DNA of 64,000 nt from Frigoriglobus tundricola (GTDB lineage: Bacteria; Planctomycetota; Planctomycetia; Gemmatales; Gemmataceae), in NCBI RefSeq assembly GCF_013128195.2, contig NZ_CP053452.2:8742001-8806000 (forward strand). The letters are read 5' to 3'. Under the pieces are notes generated by a model, which was given only the letters and a program-made list of their open reading frames with translations, did not search any database and had not been told where the DNA came from. The translations under genes were made by a program, and so were the position numbers. Shown here in pieces: positions 52,239-60,602 of this stretch. The number at the start of each line of letters is the position of its first letter. The stretch's first letter is position 1.

Positions 52239-53147
52239 TCAGTAGGCGTCGGACGGGATCACCTCGCCGCCGTCCGGGGTCAACAGGTACCACCACGTGT
52301 ACATGCTCATGTCGGCGGACAGGAACCGCACGCTCCCATCGACAAACGCCCCCTGGATGCCGCCGCTGTGGGGCGAAGACGCCATCGTCGGGTCGCACCC
52401 GCCGTTGAAGGGGCGCGGTTGGACGAGAAACTTCGACGCCGGCCCGTAGCTGTACCCGTTCCATGAAATGGCGCAGCCCGGGTGGTACGGTTGCAGGCTC
52501 GAGCCGGTGTAGTAGTAGCCCCAAAACGTGCCCCCGGTGGGGTAGTTATTGTTGAAGCACTGGGCGTACTTTTCGGTGAGCAACAGCGTGTTGGACGTCC
52601 CGTCCGGAAACGAGTCGTTCAAACGTGCGAGGTTATCGGCCGAAATCAGGACCCCGGTGGGGTCCACCCGGCAGACAACCTGGGCGTTCACCGCGTACGA
52701 GGAAACGCCCCACGCGTTGCCCAGCAGGTCGAACGCGCGGCCGTCGGCCGGGGCGCTCGGGTCCGCCGGACAGACGTAGGAGCGGATCGCTTGGGAATAC
52801 ACCCCGTGGTTGGCCACAAAATAGAACCCGCGGTAGTAGGAATCGCGGTACAGCGGGTCTTGTTCCATGAACGGCAGCAGGTGGAAGTGAAACGTGCCGT
52901 ATGCGTGCGGGCCGGGCCAGTGCCCCAGTCCGGGTGGGAAGCAGTGCGCCGTGTCGTGAGCACCGTGCGCGGCGAGGGTGATCTGGCGGAGCGAGTTCGA
53001 GCACCTGATACGGGCCGCGGACTCGCGCACCTTCTGAACGACCGGGAGCATGAGGCCGATGAGCACCGCAAGAATGGCGAGCACGATGAGCAGTTCGATC
53101 AGCGTAAAAGCAGTCCGCCGGTCGGCGGCACGGGCGATGGTGGGCAC
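52239..53147 (-). CDS. DUF1559 pseudopilin-like protein
   Basis: 302 residues from GTG 53147, chosen because CGGAG lies 7 bases upstream and gives a short leader before the type IV prepilin motif A-F-T-L-I-E-L-L (13-20); an in-frame ATG at 53195 is possible. After the hydrophobic helix comes the DUF1559 domain with CSNSLRQITLAAHGAHD, PDGTSNTLLLTE, and a C-terminal GGIQGAFVDGSVRFLS. Hugely expanded in planctomycetes; presumed to be processed by prepilin peptidase and exposed on the cell surface. First gene of the operon with the lipoprotein and the histidine kinase. Confidence 0.92.
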   Translation of the reverse strand: MPTIARAADRRTAFTLIELLIVLAILAVLIGLMLPVVQKVRESAARIRCSNSLRQITLAAHGAHDTAHCFPPGLGHWPGPHAYGTFHFHLLPFMEQDPLYRDSYYRGFYFVANHGVYSQAIRSYVCPADPSAPADGRAFDLLGNAWGVSSYAVNAQVVCRVDPTGVLISADNLARLNDSFPDGTSNTLLLTEKYAQCFNNNYPTGGTFWGYYYTGSSLQPYHPGCAISWNGYSYGPASKFLVQPRPFNGGCDPTMASSPHSGGIQGAFVDGSVRFLSADMSMYTWWYLLTPDGGEVIPSDAY

Positions 53148-53578
53148 AGCGGGTGCTCCGGGGATGTCAAATCGGGCGCCACCAATCGGGGTCATCTTTG
53201 ACCGCGAAGGGAAGCGGAATGCCGGCCGCACAGGCGACAATCTCCTGTCGCTCGGCGGGGCATGGCAGCGAGCAAGTGGCGCGACTCATTAAACCTTATT
53301 TCACGATCACAACGTCCACAAGCGAGAGCGGCGGCATTATTCAGGTCGGATTTCAGGCCGGATCCGAGTCTTATAACCCCGGATCAATCCGGCCTTCTCA
53401 ACAAAAGTGATCCCGAGCAGAGGTGGCACTTGGCCCATTCAGATTCGGCCAAAGCGCCGACGGACGTGACCCCGACCGGATGGGGCGGGACACAGAGTTG
53501 GGGCGATGTGTCAAACCGCCACCGGTCGGCGCAGATTGCGCCGACCGGTGGCGAGTGCGTTCTCGTTCAGCACGGAGA
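53148..53578. other. Intergenic region
   Basis: About 430 bases between the start of the DUF1559 gene and the 3' end of the DUF1080 gene. It holds the promoter of the DUF1559 operon, AT-richer around 53280-53340, and a terminator hairpin at 53517-53553. No gene seen. Confidence 0.45.
53517..53553 (-). terminator. Hairpin terminator of the DUF1080 gene
   Basis: Arms 53517-53533 and 53537-53553 are exact 17-base reverse complements with loop GAT. It starts 25 bases after the stop of the minus-strand DUF1080 gene and is followed on that strand only by a short GTTTG, so it may be an intrinsic terminator with a weak U tract. Confidence 0.7.
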
Positions 53579-54352
53579 CTACGACGGTTTCTTGCCTTCG
53601 AGCGGCTTGATCTCGCGGACCCAGATGTTCCGGTACCGGACCGGGTCGCCGTGGTTCTGAAGGCGGATCGGCTGCTTCAGCGGATGCTTCTCGTAGGCCG
53701 GCGGCTTGTCGTAGTTCGTGTTACCGAGCAGCTCAAAGTGGTACTGCACGGCGACGCCGTTCTGAATCACCGTCACGTACCCGGGCTTCAGCACCTTCAC
53801 CTCTTTCGATTCCTGATCGAACCGCGGCGCGGTGAAAAGGATGTCGTAGGTCTGCCACTCGCCCGGCTTGCGGCACGCGTTGACCATCGGCGGGGTCTGC
53901 TTGTACAGGCTCGCGCACTGGCCGTCGAAGTATGTCTTGTTGTCGAAGGAATCGAGCACCTGGACCTCGTAACGGTTGGCGAGGAACACGCCGCTGTTGC
54001 CGCGCCCCTGGCCGCTGCCCCGCACCTTCTCGGGCGTAGCGAACTCGACGTGCAGTTGGTAGTCACCGAACGAGTCCTTGGTGACGATGTCCGACCCCCG
54101 AACGGTGGCGTACCCGTCCTTGATCTCCCACCTGTCGCCGTTGTGCCACTTCGAGAGGTCTTTCCCGTCGAAGAGCACGACTGCGTCCGAGGGCGGGTCG
54201 TTGTCGGTCTTGCCGGGCGTGACCACCGCCGGCTCGGGGAACACGATCCCGCTCTTGTACTCCTGCTGCCGGGCCGCGACCGCGGTCATCACGCCGAACG
54301 CGACCGCCGCGCCGCCGACCGCGGCGAGGATGAGGGTACGGACTGTCGTCAT
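53579..54352 (-). CDS. DUF1080 (3-keto-disaccharide hydrolase family) protein
   Basis: 257 residues from ATG 54352, with an N-terminal membrane/signal segment ([20 protein letters not shown]). The rest is a concanavalin-like fold of the DUF1080 type: [52 protein letters not shown] and [20 protein letters not shown]. Some family members hydrolyse 3-keto-glycosides; in this case the enzymatic substrate is not known. It is divergent from the Gfo/Idh/MocA gene, and such oxidoreductases make 3-keto sugars, so the two may act in one pathway. Confidence 0.9.
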   Translation of the reverse strand: MTTVRTLILAAVGGAAVAFGVMTAVAARQQEYKSGIVFPEPAVVTPGKTDNDPPSDAVVLFDGKDLSKWHNGDRWEIKDGYATVRGSDIVTKDSFGDYQLHVEFATPEKVRGSGQGRGNSGVFLANRYEVQVLDSFDNKTYFDGQCASLYKQTPPMVNACRKPGEWQTYDILFTAPRFDQESKEVKVLKPGYVTVIQNGVAVQYHFELLGNTNYDKPPAYEKHPLKQPIRLQNHGDPVRYRNIWVREIKPLEGKKPS

Positions 54353-54488
54353 GGAAGAGGCTCCGAGATTGTGGGGGCGGTTCGGATTGTCGAACGGCGC
54401 CGCCGCGAACGCAACGATAAAGCGCACCACCGCGAGCCGCGCCGGTGGTATTCTGGGGCGCTCGCCCCTCCTCTTCCACAGGTGTCTC

Positions 54489-55619
54489 ATGTCGAACGTG
54501 AACCGCCGTGCGTTTCTCGCTTCCGCGGCCGTGGCGACGGCCGCGGCGGCGCGCCTCTCCGGGGCCGAATCGGACCGGCTCCGCGTCGGGTTCGTCGGCG
54601 TCGGGAGCCGCGGGACCGCCCTGCTCCGCAACTTCCTCGACGCGAAGCTCGGCGACGTGGTCGCCGTGTGCGACACCAAGCCCGAACACGCGAAGCGCGC
54701 CGCCACGCTCGTCACCGGCGCCGGGCAGAAGGAGCCGGCCCTGGTCGAGGACTGGCACAAGCTGCTCGAAGCGAAGGACGTCCGGGCCGTCGTCGCCGCG
54801 CTCCCGTGCGACCTGCACGCGGCGTGCTACCTCGACACGATCGCCGCCGGGAAAGACCTGTACGGCGAGAAGCCGATGTGCCTCACCCCGGCCGACTGCG
54901 ACAAGGTGGTGAAAGCGGCCGGCGCCAGCAAGCAGATCGTCCAAATCGGGTTCCAGCGCCGCGCCGACCCCCGGTTCATCGAGCCCATGAAGCTCATCCA
55001 CCAGGGCGAACTCGGCGATTTGGTGGAGGGCCGCATCATGTGGTCGAACTCGTGGGGGCCGCTGGGCGACTGGTTCGGCCAGCGCGCCCGCAGCGGGGAC
55101 TGGATGGTGGAGCAGGCGTGCCACAACTGGGACGTGATCAACTGGGCGTGCCGCGGGCTGCCGGTGCGCGCGATGGGCCTTGGGCGGACCGGCCTCTTCA
55201 AATCGTTCCAGGCCGACCGCGACGTACACGACTACTACTCCGCGGTGGTGGAGTACGAAAACGGTGCGATCATCAACATCCTTCACTCCTGGGTCGCACC
55301 GGGCCAGAACGGCAAGTTCACAAAAGAGTTCAACGACGAGTACACGCGGCTCAACGGCGTGAAAGCCGGGATCGATTTCAACAGCGGGGTGATCGCGTAC
55401 CGCAAGGAGTTGAACGTGCCGGACAAGGTCGCCCACTCCGCGACCGGCGCCATTAACAACACGAAGTTGGGGCTCGAAGCCTTCGCGGCGAGCGTGGCGA
55501 GTCGCAAACCGCCGGTGGCGACGGTCGAACACGGCCGCGACGCGGTTCTGGCGTGTCTTTTGGTGCGCGAGGCCGTTTACCAGCGCAAACCGATCACCAT
55601 GAAGGAACTGCGCGGGTGA
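54489..55619 (+). CDS. Tat-exported Gfo/Idh/MocA family oxidoreductase
   Basis: 376 residues from ATG 54489. Tat signal N-R-R-A-F-L-A-S (5-12). NAD-binding Rossmann domain with [14 protein letters not shown], then EKPMCLTP, the usual lysine-proline motif, and the C-terminal substrate domain with [11 protein letters not shown] and [11 protein letters not shown], where the His is likely catalytic. These enzymes oxidise or reduce sugars and inositols. Export to the periplasm with bound cofactor fits the Tat route. Divergent from the DUF1080 gene (136 bases between starts). Confidence 0.92.
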   Translation: MSNVNRRAFLASAAVATAAAARLSGAESDRLRVGFVGVGSRGTALLRNFLDAKLGDVVAVCDTKPEHAKRAATLVTGAGQKEPALVEDWHKLLEAKDVRAVVAALPCDLHAACYLDTIAAGKDLYGEKPMCLTPADCDKVVKAAGASKQIVQIGFQRRADPRFIEPMKLIHQGELGDLVEGRIMWSNSWGPLGDWFGQRARSGDWMVEQACHNWDVINWACRGLPVRAMGLGRTGLFKSFQADRDVHDYYSAVVEYENGAIINILHSWVAPGQNGKFTKEFNDEYTRLNGVKAGIDFNSGVIAYRKELNVPDKVAHSATGAINNTKLGLEAFAASVASRKPPVATVEHGRDAVLACLLVREAVYQRKPITMKELRG

Positions 55620-55753
55620 GAGCCGACCGTCGGCCCCCGGCGGGTGAAGACAACGGCCGCACCACCCGCCTGCTCGGCTTGCTCGGACCATTGAGACATG
55701 CGAGCATTCCTACTCGTTCGCCCGCCTTCCCCCGCAGCACCACCGGCGCCACA

Positions 55754-56434
55754 ATGCCCGCCCGAATCGTCATCACCAGCCCCGTCGCGGAACTGATCGC
55801 GCGGTTCGAACTGCCCGCCGCGCGGCCCACCGAAGATCAACCGCAGGCGCGGTACAACGTCGCGCCGACACAGACCGTTCCCGTGATCCGCGTGACGAAC
55901 GGAGCGCGCGAACTCGCGCACCTACGCTGGGGGCTGATCCCGCACTGGAACTCGGACCCGGCGCACGAGGGTTTCGTCAACGCCCGCGCGGAAACCGTGG
56001 CGCTCAAGCCCTCGTTCCGGGACGCCTACCGCGCGCGGCGGTGCCTGGTTCCGGCCAACGGGTTTTACGGCTGGAAACCGGGTCCGAGACGGAAACAGCC
56101 CTATTACTTCCGGCCGGTGGGTGGCGGTCTGTTCGCGTGTGCCGGCATTTGGGACCGGTGGGTCGGTCCCAACGGACTGGTCGAATCGGTCTCGGTCCTG
56201 ACAATGCCCGCGAACGAGCTGGTCGCCGCGATGGACCCCCGAATGCCCGTCGTTGTGGGCGCGAACCGCTTCTCCGACTGGCTCGACCCGGACGAAGCGC
56301 GGGCCGCCGGGGTACTGGAACCGCTCGAACCCTACCCGGCCGAACGAATGGAGTGCTGGCCCGTCAGCACCCGCGTGAACTCGCCCGCCGAAGACGACGC
56401 GGGGCTACTCGTACCGATTTCGGTGCCGTTCTAA
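55754..56434 (+). CDS. SRAP-domain protein lacking the catalytic residues
   Basis: 226 residues from ATG 55754. The fold is clearly that of SRAP/YedK/HMCES proteins: ARYNVAPTQTVPVIR, LRWGLIPHW, NARAETV, RRCLVPANGFYGWK and a C-terminal STRVNSP. Active members shield abasic sites through Cys2, with Asn, Glu and His helping. Here the start reads MPARIV instead of MCGR, FYEW is FYGW (Glu lost), and IHDRMP reads MDPRMP (His lost); only the Asn is kept. It therefore cannot form the usual crosslink and may bind DNA or have another role. Confidence 0.85.
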   Translation: MPARIVITSPVAELIARFELPAARPTEDQPQARYNVAPTQTVPVIRVTNGARELAHLRWGLIPHWNSDPAHEGFVNARAETVALKPSFRDAYRARRCLVPANGFYGWKPGPRRKQPYYFRPVGGGLFACAGIWDRWVGPNGLVESVSVLTMPANELVAAMDPRMPVVVGANRFSDWLDPDEARAAGVLEPLEPYPAERMECWPVSTRVNSPAEDDAGLLVPISVPF

Positions 56435-56476
56435 CCGATGCGGAAGCGGCCCGCCGGAACTGACACAAGGAAACAC

Positions 56477-56788
56477 ATGATTCACGTCGTTGCGACCATT
56501 ACCGTGCAGCCCGGCACGCGCCCCGCGTTCCTGGACGTGTTCCGCTGGCTCACGCCCCTCGTCCGCGCCGAGGCCGGGTGCATCGAGTACCTGGCGACGG
56601 TGGACGTGCCGACCACGCTCGCGGTGCAGGACGCGCCGCGCCCCGACGTCGTCACGGTGATCGAGAAATGGGAAACCGTCGAGGCGCTGTACGCCCACGG
56701 CGTGGCGCCTCACATGGCAGAGTACCGCGAGAAGGTAAAGGACTACTTCGTGAGTGTGAAGTTGCAGGTGACGGAACCGGCGTTTTGA
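56477..56788 (+). CDS. ABM-family antibiotic-biosynthesis-type monooxygenase
   Basis: 103 residues from ATG 56477 with ribosome binding site AAGGAA. VVATITVQPGTRPAFLDVF, EAGCIEYLATVD, VTVIEKWETVEALYAH, and a C-terminal beta strand fit the ABM (dimeric alpha-beta barrel) family. Such proteins include quinol monooxygenases (YgiN) and cofactor-free oxygenases. It lies 42 bases after the SRAP-like gene; no functional link is clear. Confidence 0.88.
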   Translation: MIHVVATITVQPGTRPAFLDVFRWLTPLVRAEAGCIEYLATVDVPTTLAVQDAPRPDVVTVIEKWETVEALYAHGVAPHMAEYREKVKDYFVSVKLQVTEPAF

Positions 56789-56951
56789 AAGTGGGTCTGT
56801 TCTCAACGCGAAGAGCACCTTCGCACCGAACGAAAAAGCTCCCCGGCGCGGCCGCGACTCCTGTAACGCACTGGGACGATCGTCGTGCAACGGGAAACAA
56901 GTCACGCGGCCGGGTCCGGTTCAACGACCGGTTCGGCCTGAACCACTTCAT

Positions 56952-58016
56952 TTAGAAAGAAGTTCCGGGATATCGCTCGCGCAGTGCTTTCACGTTGGTC
57001 GAGCCGAGTACGCTGGTCAGTGTTCGTTTCCCCCAAGTTCGGCTTCCCCTACCCCAGAGGTCCGGGCATAACCGGAGCGAGCCCTTCAGGTGTGGGGATT
57101 TGAGCAGAGCTGTGGCACCCTTGTTGTCGAGAGGGTCGATCCAGAGGCGTTCCAGGCTCGCCATGTTGGGTGATGAAGCAACGAGTTCCCACAGTTGCCC
57201 GACACCACTGCCGCGCCGACTATCCAAAATGGGCGTCAGGTCCATGAACAGTTCACGAAGTTGCTTGATCGAAGGAGACGTGACCAACGCCTGCATTGCG
57301 TCGAGACTGATCTTGCAGTCGTCGAGCCAGACTTCGCGCAATTGAGTTAACAAAGGTGAGCGTGCCAGAACCCCCAAGTTGCCATCGGTAAGATCCGTCT
57401 CGAAAAGTTGGAGTCGCGTCACTCGGCATAGGCTCGGATTCTTTGCCATTTCCTGATAGATCTGGCTCGCCAACTCGAAGTAGTTCCGATCGAGCTGCAA
57501 GTCCGCAGGTACATTCCGTACCTGCCTCGATATCTGCTCAGGACTCCGAAATCCGCACTGATCGGGATGCAGTACTATCCCCAAGACTTTTCCTTCACGG
57601 AGCAACGTGTGCCACGGCGACAGAGTCCACTCAGGAGTCATGAGTTCATCATCGAGAACTCGAATAGCGGTGATGAAACCACGCTCATACTCCAACTTCG
57701 GGGCGTCTGGACTCTGCTTGAAGATGTCGTAATTGAAGGCGTCGTAACTGGGTTTCGGTGTCCCAACTGGCCAAGTGGGGAAGAACTCGGGCTGTCGCAG
57801 TAGTTCCTTTTCCCGCGCTGCAAGTTCCTGTCGGCGAGTCTTCTCTTCGGACTTTCGGCTCCTCTTCGGTAGGCGGGCGAGTTCGCATTGAACCCGAATC
57901 AATTCGGCGTGCGACGCCCGGTCGTGTTCCTCCAGCCAGTCGGCAAAGACTAACCGCAACGTGTCGTCATCGGGGTTACTGAGGATGCTGTGGACGAAAA
58001 CGTCTTCGTCGCTCAT
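56952..58016 (-). CDS. TIGR02996-domain protein with leucine-rich-like repeats
   Basis: 354 residues. TIGR02996 domain at the N-terminus (NPDDDTLRLVFADWLEEHD), a helical charged linker (SRKSEEKTRRQELAAREKEL), a middle domain, and from about residue 200 leucine-rich-like segments (VTRLQLFETDLTDGNLGVLA; LTQLREVWLDDCKISLDAMQ; MASLERLWIDPLDNKGATAL). A second member of the same family as the gene at 13361-14203, but the nucleotide composition is more A+T, suggesting different ancestry. Function unknown, probably binding. Confidence 0.85.
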   Translation of the reverse strand: MSDEDVFVHSILSNPDDDTLRLVFADWLEEHDRASHAELIRVQCELARLPKRSRKSEEKTRRQELAAREKELLRQPEFFPTWPVGTPKPSYDAFNYDIFKQSPDAPKLEYERGFITAIRVLDDELMTPEWTLSPWHTLLREGKVLGIVLHPDQCGFRSPEQISRQVRNVPADLQLDRNYFELASQIYQEMAKNPSLCRVTRLQLFETDLTDGNLGVLARSPLLTQLREVWLDDCKISLDAMQALVTSPSIKQLRELFMDLTPILDSRRGSGVGQLWELVASSPNMASLERLWIDPLDNKGATALLKSPHLKGSLRLCPDLWGRGSRTWGKRTLTSVLGSTNVKALRERYPGTSF

Positions 58017-58443
58017 GGCAAGTTTTCACCGAAGGCTGTCTTGCTACGATCACTGCAGGGCCAAACTGGAGTCAGTTTGCCGACCACTTCCCGCATTGGT
58101 TTGCCTAGCGCGGCAAACGATCACGGACGCGCGGTAAGCAACTCCAGACCTGACCTCTCGACAGCGTAACCGATCCAGCCCAACATTCAAGCACGCATCC
58201 GTTCCGTGATAGTTTGCTTCGGCCGACAAAGCTCCACGGCCCTACTGGTTTGCTTGGAGACCATCGGCGACCAGACCGACACGACGGGTTGAGGCTGCCG
58301 CACTCCTTCGCGTATCGGTCAGAAGGAAATAGAACCTGCCCTCAAGGGGTTTGAAGCAATGTCATCGGGCTCGCCACTTCGTGTGGGCGAGTTGCAGTTG
58401 ACGGAGCCGACGTGAATCGATGGCTCCGTGCCGCTCGCGCTCG
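58017..58443. other. Intergenic region
   Basis: About 430 bases with lower GC than surrounding genes. It holds the promoter of the TIGR02996 gene on the left and the 3' flank of the small membrane protein gene on the right. A short hairpin CTCGCC-ACTTCGTGT-GGCGAG lies at 58370-58390. No gene is seen. Confidence 0.4.
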
Positions 58444-58623
58444 TCACGGTCCGATCGGGAAGTACGTCCGGCTCACCCAGAGCAGGAGCCCGAGCAGCGC
58501 CACGCCGAGGGCCAGACTCCCGCCGATCAACCACTTTTCTGCGGGCAACAGCGGTTCCGCCTCGACGCGGGCCAGTTCGCGGGCGGTGTCGGCGTCGGTC
58601 GGCGGTCGGTTCGGCGCGTCCAT
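58444..58623 (-). CDS. Small single-span membrane protein
   Basis: 59 residues (ATG 58623, stop 58444-58446). Polar N-terminus (MDAPNRPPTDADTARELAR), then one transmembrane helix (about 31-52: LIGGSLALGVALLGLLLWV) and a short basic/polar tail. The start follows the stop of the YeiH-type transporter after a single base (TGAGATG), so translation is coupled. It is probably a subunit or stabiliser of the transporter; this is inferred from context only. Confidence 0.75.
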   Translation of the reverse strand: MDAPNRPPTDADTARELARVEAEPLLPAEKWLIGGSLALGVALLGLLLWVSRTYFPIGP

Positions 58624-58624
58624 C

Positions 58625-60088
58625 TCACTTGCCCCCCACAGCCGGCACCCCGTGGAAGAACAACCACGAGATCGCCAGACCGATCCAAATCACGAACCCG
58701 AACAGGCTCACCACGTATACCAGCGCCAGCCGCCCCAAACCTTCGGCCCAGAGTCGGCGCACGTTCGTCGCCAGCCCGATACTGAAGAACGTCAGCACGA
58801 AGAACAGTCGGCGGAACACGTCCGCCTGATCGGTGCCCCGCTTCAGATCGCGGGTCACGTCCGGGCGCGGCAAATCGATCGCGCTGCACACGTTGACGAT
58901 CAGGTCCGGCGACAGCCCGACCGCGAAGAACCAGCCGAACGTCAGCGCGTACCCGAACACGAACTTCGGGAACCGCTCCCAGATGTCACGCACCGGCAGC
59001 CCGCCACCCTCCCGCTTCTCGATCTTCCACGACCAGATCGCGGAGAGGACGACCGCCCAGATGCCGATGAACACGTCGATGAACACCTTCACCGTTGTGG
59101 TCGTCAGCGCCATCCACTTCCGGGCCGGGTCCGTTTCGTCCGGGTAATACAGCGCGGCCGTCATTTCACCGCTGGAGAACGCCGCCCCGTCGGTTTTGAC
59201 GGCGAGCCCCATCCACCCGGCCGCGACCATCGGGTCGTCGGGCAGGATCATGCGGGCGAGGGGCGGGAGGAGCAACATCTCGAACACCGCGAACACCACC
59301 ACCAGCGACGACACCATCACCGGAACCACCGGCCGCGCGCGGATCGCGGCCCCGGTGGTGATGGCCGCGGTGACGCCACAAATCGAGATGCCCGAGGCCA
59401 GCGGCGCGGCCCACTCGCGGCTGAACCCGAACAGCTTCCGCGCGATCAGGTACACCAGCGCCCAGTAAATCAGATACGCCTCAATGATCGCCGCCAGTCC
59501 GCGGAACAGGATGGCCGTTGCGCGCCCGGACTCTTCGGCCGCCTTCGCGCCGAGCACCGCGCCGTAGATCACGATCCCGGTCTTGATGAACAGTTCCGGC
59601 CGGGCGGCGTCCTTGAACCACACCGCCGCCCGCGGAAGGACGTTGCCGATGAGCAGCCCGCCGACGAGTGCAATCAGGTACCCGGCCTCACCGGTCAGCC
59701 CGAGTGACCACTCCACACCGGCCGCCGCCCGCTTGTTCGGCGTGGCCGCGATGTACGAATTGTGACCGGCCACCCAGCACACGAACGCCAGCGCGAACAG
59801 GACCGCGAACCGGACCGCGAACCGGGACGGGCTCGCCCCGATGAACGCGGCTCCGGCCGTGAGAACCACGAATAGAAACGCGAACGAGAGGCCCAGCGCG
59901 CCGGCCCCGGTGAGCCCCGCGAACGTCGGAGCCGAGGGCGCGAGCGCCCGCGCGGGATCGGTCCACTCCTTGACGACGACCGACCACCCGAGCAGATTCG
60001 CCCCGGTCAGTGCCCCCAAGCTCAGAGCGATCACCAGCAGGCCGAGCAGAACGGCGAGTACGTCTTCCGACCGGAGCCAGGATTTCAT
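58625..60088 (-). CDS. YeiH-family putative sulfate/anion exporter
   Basis: 487 residues from ATG 60088, with about 11 to 12 membrane helices. The PF03601 (YeiH) core includes FIKTGIVIYGAVLGAK, SISICGVTAAIT-like GISICGVTAAITTGA, and TFFSIGLATNVRRL. Members of this family have been proposed to export sulfate or related anions. It is larger than the usual 330-350 residues because of long loops and extra helices at the N-terminus and centre (about 300-400). Coupled to the small membrane protein gene downstream. Confidence 0.85.
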   Translation of the reverse strand: MKSWLRSEDVLAVLLGLLVIALSLGALTGANLLGWSVVVKEWTDPARALAPSAPTFAGLTGAGALGLSFAFLFVVLTAGAAFIGASPSRFAVRFAVLFALAFVCWVAGHNSYIAATPNKRAAAGVEWSLGLTGEAGYLIALVGGLLIGNVLPRAAVWFKDAARPELFIKTGIVIYGAVLGAKAAEESGRATAILFRGLAAIIEAYLIYWALVYLIARKLFGFSREWAAPLASGISICGVTAAITTGAAIRARPVVPVMVSSLVVVFAVFEMLLLPPLARMILPDDPMVAAGWMGLAVKTDGAAFSSGEMTAALYYPDETDPARKWMALTTTTVKVFIDVFIGIWAVVLSAIWSWKIEKREGGGLPVRDIWERFPKFVFGYALTFGWFFAVGLSPDLIVNVCSAIDLPRPDVTRDLKRGTDQADVFRRLFFVLTFFSIGLATNVRRLWAEGLGRLALVYVVSLFGFVIWIGLAISWLFFHGVPAVGGK

Positions 60089-60351
60089 GAGAGCGATGCG
60101 CCTGTGGCGATGCGGGGCACGGTCCGGTGCCCGCCCACCAAACCGCGGTGCTTCCAAACGAGAATAACGAGCCTACCATAGCCCGTTCCTGGTGCGACGA
60201 CCAGACGAGGAACAACGGTCGCTTCGACTCGAACCGGGATGCGACACCTGGGGTGCGATCACCGACAGTCGGAGACCGTCGGCCACCTGAAATGGGCGCA
60301 CCTTGTGACAGTCTGAAGGGAGGCCGAGAGAAATCCCAATCATTGAGGAAG

Positions 60352-60561
60352 TCACGCGGCCCGGCGCGCACGGGCGGCATCCCGCAGTTTGCGCCGGGCC
60401 GGGGGAGTTCGCGGATCGGAGCAGCTCAGGGTGTATGCTCCACACGCCGGACACGGACGGGACTCGATCGCTTGCCGTTCGTAGTCCGTCAAGTCGCCCG
60501 TCCGCATCCAGTGGAGAGCGCACGACCCGCACGAGACCGTCCAGTTTCCTGAAGTGCCCAC
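60352..60561 (-). CDS. Small protein with two CxxC motifs (zinc-ribbon-like)
   Basis: 69 residues from GTG 60561. CGSC near residue 11 and CPAC near residue 37, with a third Cys at YTLSC, look like a zinc ribbon; the tail is basic (ARRKLRDAARARRAA), which suits nucleic-acid binding. Codon use is consistent with the neighbours, but the start codon is weak and nothing else proves translation. Confidence 0.45.
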   Translation of the reverse strand: MGTSGNWTVSCGSCALHWMRTGDLTDYERQAIESRPCPACGAYTLSCSDPRTPPARRKLRDAARARRAA

Positions 60562-60602
60562 AACTCACCGCTTTATCGTTATCCGCGTGCGCGGGTTGAG
60601 TG

